Shown piece after piece: positions 33,941-42,505 of a stretch of DNA of 64,000 nucleotides (the stretch's first letter is position 1; each line of letters starts with the position of its first letter). The position numbers were made by a program, and so were the translations under genes. The notes beneath the pieces are model-generated. The model was not told the origin of the DNA and searched no databases. It was given only the letters and a program-made list of their open reading frames with translations. Source of the stretch: Patulibacter medicamentivorans (GTDB lineage Bacteria; Actinomycetota; Thermoleophilia; Solirubrobacterales; Solirubrobacteraceae); contig NZ_AGUD01000003.1 of assembly GCF_000240225.1 (NCBI RefSeq), forward strand, positions 18,280-82,279, in the 5' to 3' direction.

Positions 33941-34900
33941 ATGACGGCTTTCGCGCAGCACCCGATCGGCTCCGGGTTCGACGCCCACAGCACCGCCGAC
34001 GACGTCCTCGCCGGCATCGACCTGGCCGGACGGACGGCCCTGGTGACGGGAGGCGGGTCGGGTCTCGGGCTCGAGACGGTCCGCTCGCTCGTGGGCGCGG
34101 GCGCGCACGTCGTGGTCGGCTGCCGTCGCGTCGAGGCGGCCGAGCGGGCGCTCGTCGGCGTCCCGTCCACCGAGGTCGCCGAGGTCGACCTCGGCGACCT
34201 GCGCAGCGTCGAGCGGTTCGCTGACCGGTACCTGAACGGCGGCCGCCCGCTGGACCTCGTGATCGCCGGCGCCGGCATCATGGCGTGCCCGCAGACCCGC
34301 GTCGGAGATGGCTGGGAGGCGCAGTTCGCCACCAACCACCTGGGGCACTACGCGCTGGTCAGCCGGCTGCTGCCGGCGCTCGTCCCGGGGCGCTCGCGGG
34401 TCGTGACGGTCTCGTCGGCCGGCCACTTCCTGTCGGGGATCCGCTGGGACGATCCGCAGTTCGCGCAGGGGTACGACCGCTGGCTCGCCTACGGCCAGTC
34501 GAAGACGGCCAACGCGCTGTTCGCCGTCCAGCTCGCCGCGCTGGGCGCAGCTCGCGGGATCGCGGCGTTCTCGGTCCATCCCGGAAGCATCCTCACTCCG
34601 CTGCAACGCCACGTCCCCCGCGACGAGCAGGTTCGCCTGGGCTGGATCGACGAGCAGGGACGGCCCGCCGCGGGCTTCAAGACGCCGCCGCAGGGTGCCG
34701 CGACCGCCGTCTGGGCGGCCACCGCGCCGCGACTGGACGCGCTCTCCGGCGTCTACTGCCAGGACTGCGACGTCGCCGCGATCGCGACCGACGACGACAT
34801 GCTGCGCGGCGGCGTCAAGCCGTGGGCGATCGACCCCGGCGAGGCCGCGCGGCTCTGGGACCTCTCCGCGGAGCTCGCCGGACTGGACGCCTTCGCCTGA
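33941..34900 (+). CDS. Short-chain dehydrogenase/reductase
   Basis: A 319-aa extended SDR. Cofactor motif TALVTGGGSGLGLETVRSLV is near residues 31-50, the structural motif appears as VIAGAGIM, the catalytic serine is in VTVSSAGHF and the YxxxK motif in AYGQSKTANALF. It resembles the retinol-dehydrogenase-like/oxidoreductase group. It is controlled by the divergent MerR protein, a pattern often linked to aldehyde or quinone stress. Substrate unknown. Confidence 0.9.
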   Translation: MTAFAQHPIGSGFDAHSTADDVLAGIDLAGRTALVTGGGSGLGLETVRSLVGAGAHVVVGCRRVEAAERALVGVPSTEVAEVDLGDLRSVERFADRYLNGGRPLDLVIAGAGIMACPQTRVGDGWEAQFATNHLGHYALVSRLLPALVPGRSRVVTVSSAGHFLSGIRWDDPQFAQGYDRWLAYGQSKTANALFAVQLAALGAARGIAAFSVHPGSILTPLQRHVPRDEQVRLGWIDEQGRPAAGFKTPPQGAATAVWAATAPRLDALSGVYCQDCDVAAIATDDDMLRGGVKPWAIDPGEAARLWDLSAELAGLDAFA

Positions 34901-34906
34901 TCGCCT

Positions 34907-34928
34907 CCGCGGGCCGCAGGGCCCGCGG
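34907..34928. terminator. Bidirectional hairpin between convergent SDR genes
   Basis: CCGCGGGCC and GGCCCGCGG form a perfect 9-bp stem with a GCAG loop, lying between the stops of two convergent SDR genes (34900 and 34930). Confidence 0.65.
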
Positions 34929-34929
34929 C

Positions 34930-35661
34930 TCAGTCGGTCGCCGCGGCGTGGTCGCGTTCGATCATCGGGTAGAGCACGCGCTGGTCGTCGCTGAGCGCGC
35001 TCTTCACCTGTCGGCTGATGTCGTCGACGATCGCCTCGGGCTCCCCCGCCTCGAGGGCGTCGAGCGAGGCGTGGGCGACCACCGACGGATCGGTCTTCTC
35101 CGCCTCCAGGCCGGCCGTCAGGTCGGTGTCGACGTAGCCGACGTGCACGCCGACGACGTGCGTGCCCTGGGCCCGCAGCTCCATCCGGGCCGCGTTGGTG
35201 TAGCTCCAGGCCGCGGACTTCGTCGCCGAATAGGTCGCGAGGATCGGGCTGGCCACCCACGAGCCGACCGACAGCACGTTGACGAACGCGCCACCGCCGT
35301 TGGCCTTCAGGACCGGCGCGAACGCCTGCGTGGTGCGCACGATGCCCAGCACGTTGACCTCGAACTGCCGACGCGCGCCCTCCAGGTCGGCCTGAAGCGG
35401 CGATCCGGGCTCGGCGATCCCGGCGTTGTTGATCACCAACTGCACGTCCCCCGCCAGCGCCGCGGCCGCGAGCACGTCGGCGTCGTCGGAGACGTCCAAG
35501 CGCACGGCCTGAACCCGCGGGTCGCCGTTGTCGACCGACTCGGGGTCCCGGGCGCCCGCGTAGACCTTGCTCGCGCCGCGCTGCAGCAGCGCGGCGACGA
35601 TCGCCTTCCCGATCCCGCGATTGGCGCCGGTGACCAACGCGACGGTTCCCTCGATCTTCAT
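34930..35661 (-). CDS. Short-chain dehydrogenase/reductase
   Basis: A 243-aa classical SDR: VALVTGANRGIGKAIV at residues 7-22, NNAGIAEPG, VLSVGSWVASPILATYSATKSA holding Ser and YxxxK. It is divergent from the TetR gene at 35730 and is probably repressed by it. Substrate unknown; similar proteins reduce short-chain ketones or aldehydes. Confidence 0.9.
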   Translation of the reverse strand: MKIEGTVALVTGANRGIGKAIVAALLQRGASKVYAGARDPESVDNGDPRVQAVRLDVSDDADVLAAAALAGDVQLVINNAGIAEPGSPLQADLEGARRQFEVNVLGIVRTTQAFAPVLKANGGGAFVNVLSVGSWVASPILATYSATKSAAWSYTNAARMELRAQGTHVVGVHVGYVDTDLTAGLEAEKTDPSVVAHASLDALEAGEPEAIVDDISRQVKSALSDDQRVLYPMIERDHAAATD

Positions 35662-35691
35662 GCCCTGCTCCTCAGTTCTGGATGACGATCG

Positions 35692-35721
35692 ACATCCTAA
35701 CATGTGGATGTTGTGTACCAT
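35692..35721 (+). promoter_or_regulatory. TetR operator in the divergent region
   Basis: ACATCC (35692-35697) and GGATGT (35706-35711) form a palindrome with an 8-bp spacer, next to a -10-like TACCAT (35716-35721) eight nucleotides before the TetR start. It lies between the divergent SDR and TetR genes and could control both. Confidence 0.6.
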
Positions 35722-35729
35722 CCTGAGAC

Positions 35730-36326
35730 ATGGGGCACACGAAGGCGCAGAAGGCCGAGAACCGCGAGCGAATCGTCGCCACGACCGCACGACGAATCCG
35801 GGAGCAGGGGCTCGAGCGGCCCGCCATCGCGGAGCTGATGCGCGAGGTCGGCCTGACGCACGGCGGCTTCTACAAGCAGTTCGGCTCACGCGACGAGCTG
35901 ATGGGCGAGGCCGTCGAGCGCGTCATGGCCGAGACCGCAGCGCGCATGGCCGACGTCGTGGACGGTGCCGACGATCCCCTTGGGGCAATCGCGCGGGCGT
36001 ACGTCTCGGCGCAGCATCGCGACGATGTCGGCGGCGGTTGCGGCCTGCCGGCGCTGAGCGCCGAGGTCGCGCACGCGGGCGCCCGTGCGCGGAACGCCTA
36101 CCGGGCGCAGGTCGAGCAGTACGTCGCCGCGCTGGCGGCCCTGGACGACGCGGGCCGCGAGCTGGCGATGGTGCGCCTCAGCGCCATGGTCGGCTCGATC
36201 CTGATCGCCCGCGCCCTCCAGGGCACGCCCGAGTCCGACGCCTTCCTCGACGCCGTCCGGGACGCGATCGCCGCCCCCGACGGCGCCCTTCGGGCCGCCG
36301 CCCCCGACACCGCTCCGGGCGCGTGA
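35730..36326 (+). CDS. TetR-family repressor
   Basis: A 198-aa TetR protein: VATTARRIREQGLERPAIAELMREVGLTHGGFYKQFGSRDELM at about 16-58, and a C-terminal domain with a GGGCGLPALSAE element seen in the AcuR/NemR-like subgroup with a reactive cysteine. It is divergent from the SDR and directly upstream of a quinone-oxidoreductase gene, so it may sense electrophiles such as quinones or enones. Ligand inferred. Confidence 0.9.
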   Translation: MGHTKAQKAENRERIVATTARRIREQGLERPAIAELMREVGLTHGGFYKQFGSRDELMGEAVERVMAETAARMADVVDGADDPLGAIARAYVSAQHRDDVGGGCGLPALSAEVAHAGARARNAYRAQVEQYVAALAALDDAGRELAMVRLSAMVGSILIARALQGTPESDAFLDAVRDAIAAPDGALRAAAPDTAPGA

Positions 36327-36331
36327 CGCCC

Positions 36332-37339
36332 ATGAAGGCCTGGGTGGTCTCGAAGTACGAGCGGCCGCTGGAGCTGGCCGACCGGCCGGAGCCCGAGGTC
36401 GGCGACCGCGACGTGCTCGTCGAGATCCACGCCGCCGGCGTCAACGTGCTGGACGAGAAGATCCGGACCGGCGAGTTCAAGCCGATCCTCCCCTACGAGC
36501 CGCCGTTCACGCTCGGGCACGACCTCGCCGGCGTCGTGATCGGGATCGGCGCCGGTGTCAGGCGGTTCTCGGTCGGCGACGAGGTCTACGCCCGTCCCCG
36601 CGACCAGCGAATCGGCACCTTCGCCGAACGCCTCGCCGTCCATGAGGACGACCTCGCCATCAAGCCCCGCAGCCTGTCGTCCTCCGACGCCGCCTCGGTG
36701 CCGCTGGTGGCCCTGACCGCCTGGCAGGCGCTGGTCGAGATGGCCCAGGTGCAGCCGGGCCAGAAGGTGCTGGTCCACGCCGGTTCCGGCGGGGTCGGCA
36801 CCTACGCCATCCAGCTGGCCAAGCACCTCGGCGCGACCGTCGCCACGACCGCCGGCGCCGCCAACCACGACTGGGTCCGGGAGCTCGGCGCCGATCAGGT
36901 CGTCGACTACCGCCGCGAGCAGTTCGACGACGTCCTCTCCGGGTTCGACGTCGTCCTGGACTCCCAGGGCGAGCGCTCCGTCCGCCGGTCGCTGACCGTC
37001 CTCAAGCCCGGCGGACTGGTGATCGGCATCGCCGGTCCGCCGGACCCGACGTTCTCGCGCGGGGCCGGGCTGCCGCTGCCGGTCCGGCTGGTCACCCGCG
37101 GCCTCAGCTGGAAGGCCCGGCGTGCCGCCCGGCGCCTCGGCGTCCGGTACCGGTTCCTCTTCATGCGCGCCGACGGCGCACAGCTGCAGCAGATCGCGCA
37201 GCTGATCGACGATGGCACCCTCCGGCCCGTCGTCGAGCGCAGCTACCCGTTCGCGGAGGTGCCCCAAGCGCTCTCGCACGTCGCGAGTGGGCACAGCAAG
37301 GGCAAGGTCGTCGTCGAGGTCGTGGGAGCCGACCGATGA
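36332..37339 (+). CDS. Zinc-free MDR quinone oxidoreductase-like protein
   Basis: A 335-aa medium-chain dehydrogenase: LGHDLAGVVIGIGAGVRRFSVGDEVYA in the N-terminal catalytic domain and VLVHAGSGGVGTYAIQLAKHLGATV as the NADPH site. It lacks the cysteine cluster and active-site zinc ligands of alcohol dehydrogenases, so it belongs to the quinone reductase group. It starts six bases after the TetR stop; an in-frame GTG at 36323 is an alternative. Confidence 0.9.
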   Translation: MKAWVVSKYERPLELADRPEPEVGDRDVLVEIHAAGVNVLDEKIRTGEFKPILPYEPPFTLGHDLAGVVIGIGAGVRRFSVGDEVYARPRDQRIGTFAERLAVHEDDLAIKPRSLSSSDAASVPLVALTAWQALVEMAQVQPGQKVLVHAGSGGVGTYAIQLAKHLGATVATTAGAANHDWVRELGADQVVDYRREQFDDVLSGFDVVLDSQGERSVRRSLTVLKPGGLVIGIAGPPDPTFSRGAGLPLPVRLVTRGLSWKARRAARRLGVRYRFLFMRADGAQLQQIAQLIDDGTLRPVVERSYPFAEVPQALSHVASGHSKGKVVVEVVGADR

Positions 37340-37442
37340 GGCTCGACCTTCCCGGCCGCACCGTCGGGCGCTCGCTAGGCTGACGTCGCAGGCTTTTCTC
37401 AAGGCCGCAAGCAAAAGTCAAGCGAAGGCCGGGGGCGGCTAC

Positions 37443-38198
37443 GTGAACGACCTACTCGACGACGTCCTCGCGGCCCACGGCGGCGCCGAACGCTGGCGGT
37501 CCGCTTCGGCGATCACCGCGCGGGGACGGCTGGGCGGCCTGCTCCCGAAGCGCTTCCCCGGCAACAAGCTCGCGCGCTTCGCCGTTCAGGTGCAGGTCGC
37601 CGAGCAGCGCACCGTCCTCCACGACTTCCCGCAGGCCGGAAGGCGCGCCGTGCTCGACCGGGGCGACGTGCGGATCGAGACCGACGACGGCGAGCGGCTC
37701 GACGCGCGAACCGACCCACGCTCGGCCTTCCGCGGGCTGCGCGGAGTCCGCCGCAACGTCCACTGGGACCCGCTCGACACCGCCTACTTCGCCGGATACG
37801 CCTTCTGGAACTACCTGACCGCGCCGCTGCTGCTGGCCCGTGACGACGTCGCGGTCGTCGAAGCCGAGCCCCGGCGGGAATCCGGCCAGCGGTGGCGCCG
37901 GCTCCAGGCCACGTTCCCGGCGGGGATCGAGACCCACTGCCGCCACCAGGCCTTCCACGTCGACGCCGACGGCCTGATCCGCCGCCACGACTTCGTCGCC
38001 GAACCGGTGGGCAGGTGGGCCAGCGCCGCCCTCTTCTGCGACCGGCACCGGCAGTTCGACGGCCTCCTCTTCCCCACCCGACGACGCGTGCTCCCACGCG
38101 GTCCCGGCGGTCGAGCGCTCCCCCGGCCGACGCTGCTGGCGCTCGACTTCGACGAGATCGAGGTCGAGCGCCGAGCAACGGCGTCGCCGACGCGCTGA
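37443..38198 (+). CDS. Conserved-looking hypothetical protein
   Basis: A 251-aa protein starting at GTG (NDLLDDVLAAHGGAERWRSASAITARGRLGGLLP). It alternates beta strands and has a regular basic/aromatic pattern, with DFDEIEVER near the end, reminiscent of lipoprotein-carrier-like beta folds, but no motif is decisive. A longer upstream frame has no good start. The next gene starts 168 bp away. Confidence 0.65.
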   Translation: MNDLLDDVLAAHGGAERWRSASAITARGRLGGLLPKRFPGNKLARFAVQVQVAEQRTVLHDFPQAGRRAVLDRGDVRIETDDGERLDARTDPRSAFRGLRGVRRNVHWDPLDTAYFAGYAFWNYLTAPLLLARDDVAVVEAEPRRESGQRWRRLQATFPAGIETHCRHQAFHVDADGLIRRHDFVAEPVGRWASAALFCDRHRQFDGLLFPTRRRVLPRGPGGRALPRPTLLALDFDEIEVERRATASPTR

Positions 38199-38285
38199 CG
38201 CCCTGGGGCAGGGAGCTTCGCGGGCCGATCGCCGCGCTGCTGAACTGGTGGGCCGCGCGGCGCGACGCGGCCGGATCGACGTCGA

Positions 38286-38332
38286 TCAATCTACATCGAT
38301 CGATTGAACCGACACCTGTCAATGGATAGGCT
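38286..38332 (+). promoter_or_regulatory. Promoter and ArsR-type operator of the arsenic operon
   Basis: TCAATC (38286-38291) and GATTGA (38302-38307) form a palindrome with a 10-bp spacer, similar to operators of arsenic-sensing ArsR proteins. It overlaps the -35 of a promoter TTGAAC (38304-38309), 17 bp, TAGGCT (38327-38332). No arsR gene is in the cluster, so the repressor must be encoded elsewhere. Confidence 0.6.
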
Positions 38333-38365
38333 GCGGGTCGATGGTCCCCACCAAGGAGCGCTGAC

Positions 38366-39001
38366 ATGCGCCACGTGCTGTTCGTCTGCAACCACAACGC
38401 GGGCCGCTCGCAGATGGCCCAGGCGTTCTTCGAGAAGCACGCGCCGTCCGACATCCGCGCGGAGTCGGCCGGCACCCAGCCCGCCAAGCGGATCTGGCCG
38501 ACCGTGGTCGAGGCGATGGCCGAGGTCGGGATCGACGTCGCGGGGCGCAAGCCGCGCAAGCTGACCGTCGAGATGCAGCTGCACGCCGACTGGGCCCTCA
38601 CGATGGGCTGCGGCGACGCCTGCCCCTACGTGCCGACCACCGTCCAGGCGTGGGATCTGCCCGACCCCGCCGATCAGCCGCTGGAGCGCGTGCGCGAGAT
38701 CCGCGACGAGATCGAGCGCCACGTGCTGACCCTGATCGACGAGCACCTCGTCGACATCTACACCGACCGCACCGCCCACCAGCTGCGGCTGCAGCGGCTG
38801 CTCCCGGACCTGCAGCACGAGTTCGGCGCGTCCCACGACGCCGCCCTGATCCGCTCCTGCGCGGACCGGATCCTCGGCGACTACGACGAGGCGGCGGTTC
38901 GCGGCCACGTCCTGACGCTCGTGCACCGCCGCACGCGCGAGTGCCTGATCGCGGGCGAGTGCGACGCGCCCGCCCTCCCGTCCTCCCTGACCACCGCCTG
39001 A
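38366..39001 (+). CDS. arsC: Arsenate reductase, LMW-phosphatase type
   Basis: A 211-aa protein. The N-terminal 130 residues are a low-molecular-weight phosphatase fold with the CX5R loop (VCNHNAGRS) and two later cysteines in TMGCGDACPY, the redox relay of thioredoxin- or mycothiol-coupled ArsC. About 75 extra C-terminal residues form a predicted helical bundle (QRLLPDLQHEFG...). It reduces arsenate to arsenite in the cytoplasm. It is the first gene of the ars cluster. Confidence 0.9.
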   Translation: MRHVLFVCNHNAGRSQMAQAFFEKHAPSDIRAESAGTQPAKRIWPTVVEAMAEVGIDVAGRKPRKLTVEMQLHADWALTMGCGDACPYVPTTVQAWDLPDPADQPLERVREIRDEIERHVLTLIDEHLVDIYTDRTAHQLRLQRLLPDLQHEFGASHDAALIRSCADRILGDYDEAAVRGHVLTLVHRRTRECLIAGECDAPALPSSLTTA

Positions 39002-39014
39002 TCGGAGCCTGCTG

Positions 39015-39392
39015 ATGAAGTTGGAAGTGTTCGACCCCGCGATGTGCTGCTCGACCGGCGTCTGCGGGCCCGGCGTGGACCCGCAGCTGGCGCGCTTCGC
39101 CGCCGACCTCGGCTGGCTGCAGGAGCAGGGCGTCGAGGTGCAGCGCTACAACCTGGCCCAGCAGCCGCAGGCGTTCGTCGCCAGCACGGCGGCCAAGGAC
39201 GCGCTGCGGCAACACGGCGAGCAGGCGCTGCCGCTGCTGGTGCTCGACGGCGCCCCGGTCAGCCACGGCAGCTACCCCGACCGCGACGCGCTCGCCCGGC
39301 TCACGCTCGCCGGCCTGGTTCCCTCCGGCAGCGCGCTGCCGATCGCCGACGAGCAGGCCGGCGGGTGCGGGTGCGGTCCCGGCGGCTGCTGA
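39015..39392 (+). CDS. arsD: Arsenite metallochaperone ArsD
   Basis: A 125-aa ArsD with the vicinal pair Cys-Cys plus a third cysteine in PAMCCSTGVCG (about residues 11-17), the arsenite-binding site, and a C-terminal cysteine cluster (GGCGCGPGGC). It hands arsenite to ArsA. It lies between arsC and arsA with gaps of 13 and 2 bp. Confidence 0.93.
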   Translation: MKLEVFDPAMCCSTGVCGPGVDPQLARFAADLGWLQEQGVEVQRYNLAQQPQAFVASTAAKDALRQHGEQALPLLVLDGAPVSHGSYPDRDALARLTLAGLVPSGSALPIADEQAGGCGCGPGGC

Positions 39393-39394
39393 CG

Positions 39395-41182
39395 ATGACG
39401 CCGACCGGCTATCGCCCGCTGCTCGATGCCGCCACGCGGGTGCAGTTCTTCACCGGCAAGGGCGGGATGGGCAAGACCACGCTCGCCTGCGCGACCGCCG
39501 TCGCGCACGCCCGGGCCGGCCGGCGAACGCTGATCGTCTCGACCGACCCGGCGTCGAACCTCGACGAGGTCCTCGCCACCCCGCTGACCGAGACGCCGCG
39601 CCCGGTCGCCGACGTCGAGAACCTGCTGGCGGCGAACATCGACCCCGAGCAGGCGGCCGCCGCCTACCGCGAGCGGCTCGTCGGGCCCTACCGCGGATCG
39701 TTGCCGGAGACCGCGATCCGGTCGATGGAGGAGAGCCTCTCCGGCGCGTGCACCGTCGAGATCGCCGCCTTCGACAGCTTCGCCCGCCTGCTCGGCGACA
39801 GCGACGCCACGGCGGGGTTCGACCAGGTGATCTTCGACACCGCCCCGACCGGCCACACGCTGCGGCTGCTGGCGCTGCCGGCGGCATGGACCGATTTCAT
39901 CGACACCAACACTTCGGGCACCAGCTGCCTGGGCCCGCTCTCGGGCCTGGCCGGCCAACGCGACCAGTACGCCCGCGCGATGGACGCGCTGCGCGATCCC
40001 GACACCACGACGCTGGTGCTCGTCAGTCGCCCCGAGAGCGCGGCGCTGGCCGAGGCCGAGCGCACCAGCCTCGAGCTGGCCGGGGCCGGCATCGCCCACC
40101 AGCTGCTGGCCCTCAACGGCATCCTCACCCCGGCCGGCGACGGCGACGACGCGACCGCCGAGGCGATGGCCGACGGTCAGCGCCGCGCGCTGCAGGCCCT
40201 GCCGGTCGGGCTGGAGGATCTGGATCACGTCCGGGTGCCGCTGCTGGCGTTCGCGCCGATCGGCTCCAGCGCGCTCGCCGACGTCCTCGACGACCGCGCC
40301 CAGTCCCGGCGCGGCGCCCCGGCGGCGCCCGCTGCGCCGGGCCCGGTGATCGACGGCGCTGCCGACGGCGGGTTGGCGGCGTTGGTCGACGAGCTCGAGC
40401 AGGTCGGTCGCGGCGTCGTGATGACGATGGGCAAGGGCGGGGTCGGCAAGACGACCGTCGCCGCCGCCATCGCGACCGAGCTGGCGCGCCGCGGCCACCC
40501 CGTCCACCTGACCACCACCGACCCCGCCGCGCACGTCGCGCGGACCGTCGCCGACGAGCCGCCCGCCAGCCTGCGGGTCTCACGGATCGACCCCGTCGCG
40601 GAGACCGCCGCCCATACCGCCCGCGTCCTCGCCGAGGCAGGCGCCGATCTCGATGCCGACGGCCGGGCGCTGCTCGAGGAGGACCTGCGCTCCCCGTGCA
40701 CCGAGGAGATCGCGGTCTTCAGCGCGTTCGCGCGCACGATCGCCGAGGGCGAGCACGGCTTCGTGGTCCTCGACACCGCCCCGACCGGCCACACCCTGCT
40801 GCTCCTGGACGCCGCGCAGGCCTACCACCGCGACGTCGAACGCAACAGCACCGGCGTCGAGGCGGCGGTCGCCCAGCTGCTGCCGCGGCTGCGTGACCCC
40901 GATTTCACCCGGATCGTGCTCGTGACGCTGCCCGAGGCGACCCCGATCCACGAAGCCGCCCGTCTGGCCGAGGACCTCCGTCGCGCCGGGATCGAGCCGT
41001 GGGCGGCGGTGGTCAATCAGAGCCTCGCCGCGACCGGTACCACCGACCCGACGCTCGCCGCCCGCGCCGACCGCGAGCAGCGCTTCCTCGCCGAGGCGCA
41101 CGCGCTCGCCGAGCGTCGCGCGACGCTCGCCTGGCAGCCGACCGAGCCCGTCGGGCAGCAGCTCGCGCAGCTCGCCGCCTGA
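39395..41182 (+). CDS. arsA: Arsenite-stimulated ATPase ArsA, two-domain
   Basis: A 595-aa protein with two homologous ATPase halves: P-loops FTGKGGMGKTT (about residue 19) and TMGKGGVGKTT (about 345), and DTAPTGHTLRLL / DTAPTGHTLLLL signature sequences. Cysteines in LSGACTVEIA, GTSCLG and SPCTEEIA match the metalloid-binding positions. It energises an ArsB-type efflux channel, but no arsB or acr3 gene lies within the window; the partner must be elsewhere, or ArsA acts otherwise. Confidence 0.93.
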   Translation: MTPTGYRPLLDAATRVQFFTGKGGMGKTTLACATAVAHARAGRRTLIVSTDPASNLDEVLATPLTETPRPVADVENLLAANIDPEQAAAAYRERLVGPYRGSLPETAIRSMEESLSGACTVEIAAFDSFARLLGDSDATAGFDQVIFDTAPTGHTLRLLALPAAWTDFIDTNTSGTSCLGPLSGLAGQRDQYARAMDALRDPDTTTLVLVSRPESAALAEAERTSLELAGAGIAHQLLALNGILTPAGDGDDATAEAMADGQRRALQALPVGLEDLDHVRVPLLAFAPIGSSALADVLDDRAQSRRGAPAAPAAPGPVIDGAADGGLAALVDELEQVGRGVVMTMGKGGVGKTTVAAAIATELARRGHPVHLTTTDPAAHVARTVADEPPASLRVSRIDPVAETAAHTARVLAEAGADLDADGRALLEEDLRSPCTEEIAVFSAFARTIAEGEHGFVVLDTAPTGHTLLLLDAAQAYHRDVERNSTGVEAAVAQLLPRLRDPDFTRIVLVTLPEATPIHEAARLAEDLRRAGIEPWAAVVNQSLAATGTTDPTLAARADREQRFLAEAHALAERRATLAWQPTEPVGQQLAQLAA

Positions 41183-41254
41183 GTTCCGGCGAGCGCCGCT
41201 CGTTCACCCAGTTCCGCCCGTTCCGTCCGTTCGACCGCAGGCTTCTCGATCTCC

Positions 41255-41992
41255 ATGGCCACCGTCCCCCGTCACGACCGCGTCGCGGTCATCACCGACA
41301 TCCACGGCAACCTGCCCGCGCTGCGGGCCGCACTCGCCCGGATCGACGAGCTCGCCATCGCCGACATCTACTGCGGCGGCGATCTCGTCGGCTACGGCCC
41401 GTACCCGAACGAGGTCTGCGCCCTGATCCGGGAACGCCGGATCCCGACGATCTACGGCAACTACGACTACGCGATCGGCCGCGACCTCGACGACTGCGGC
41501 TGCGCCTACATCACCCCGCACGACCGCGACCTCGGCCAGCAGTCGGTCGTCTGGACCCTCGAGCACACCAAGCAGGCATCCAAGGACTTCATGGCCGGCC
41601 TGCCGTTCGACTTGCGCTTCCAGGTCGGCGACCATCGGATTCACCTGGTGCACGGCTCGCCGCGCAAGGTCAACGAGTACCTCTTCGAGGACAAGCCGGC
41701 GTCGCTCTACGAGCGCCTCGCCGCCAAGGAGGACGCCGACGTCCTCGTGTTCGGCCACACCCACAAGCCGTGGGTCGCCGACATCGCCGGCGTGCGGTTC
41801 GTCAACTGCGGCTCGGTCGGCAAGCCGAAGGACGGCGACCCTCGCGGAGCCTTCGCGATCCTCACCGCCGCCGACGACGGCGTCGACGTGGCGATCGAGC
41901 GCGTCGAGTACGACGCCGCCGCGGTCGCCGAGCAGGTTCGCGCCGCCGGCCTGCCCGGCGAGTTCGCCGACAAGCTCGTGACCGCCAGGTAG
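41255..41992 (+). CDS. Metallophosphoesterase (YfcE/MJ0936 type)
   Basis: A 245-aa calcineurin-like phosphoesterase with VITDIHGNLPAL, YCGGDLVGYGP, TIYGNYDYAI (NYD in place of the usual NHD), LVHGSPR and VFGHTHKPW, which together give the dinuclear metal site. It starts 72 bp after arsA on the same strand and may be part of the ars transcript. Substrate unknown. Confidence 0.9.
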   Translation: MATVPRHDRVAVITDIHGNLPALRAALARIDELAIADIYCGGDLVGYGPYPNEVCALIRERRIPTIYGNYDYAIGRDLDDCGCAYITPHDRDLGQQSVVWTLEHTKQASKDFMAGLPFDLRFQVGDHRIHLVHGSPRKVNEYLFEDKPASLYERLAAKEDADVLVFGHTHKPWVADIAGVRFVNCGSVGKPKDGDPRGAFAILTAADDGVDVAIERVEYDAAAVAEQVRAAGLPGEFADKLVTAR

Positions 41993-42025
41993 CGTCGGAG
42001 ACCTGGCCCATGACCAGGACCGGCA

Positions 42026-42436
42026 ATGGCAGATGACCAGGCATCCGCGATGGCGGAGATCTCGCAGGCGATCGCCGGCGGGATCCTGAGGTTGCCGGCG
42101 CTGCGCGACCGCGAGTGGGACACGTACTCGATGGTCGCCGAGGTCTCCGACGGCGTCTCCAGGACGACGGCGTACCGCTACCCGCGATCGGGGCCTCCGG
42201 TGCCCACCGAGGCACCGGAGGACGACGACCTCTTCTGGGACCTGCGCGATCGGATGCGAGGCGCCGACGGAGGGACCTGGGACGTCGTGCTGGTGAAGAT
42301 CGATCGCGACACCGCGACCCTGGTGATGACCTTCGCGTCCGGTGCCGCGGCCGACGGCTGGCGCGTCACCCCGGAGAACATGGCCCGTCTTCCGGAGGCC
42401 CTGCGCCCGCGTCCCGAGGACTTCGAGGCGGACTGA
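42026..42436 (+). CDS. Small hypothetical protein
   Basis: A 136-aa protein (MADDQASAMAEISQAIAGGIL) of mixed alpha/beta pattern. The C-terminal half (DLFWDLRDRMRGADGGTWDVVLVKIDRDTATLVMTF) loosely recalls YezG-type immunity proteins, in which a helix is followed by a beta hairpin and WRVTPENM-like strands. I cannot confirm this. It starts 33 bp after the phosphoesterase gene. Confidence 0.6.
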   Translation: MADDQASAMAEISQAIAGGILRLPALRDREWDTYSMVAEVSDGVSRTTAYRYPRSGPPVPTEAPEDDDLFWDLRDRMRGADGGTWDVVLVKIDRDTATLVMTFASGAAADGWRVTPENMARLPEALRPRPEDFEAD

Positions 42437-42505
42437 GAGCGTTCGACGACCGGACCCGTGGAACCACCGATGCGCCCCTCCCCCCGGCGCCCGTAGCCTG
42501 CGCCG

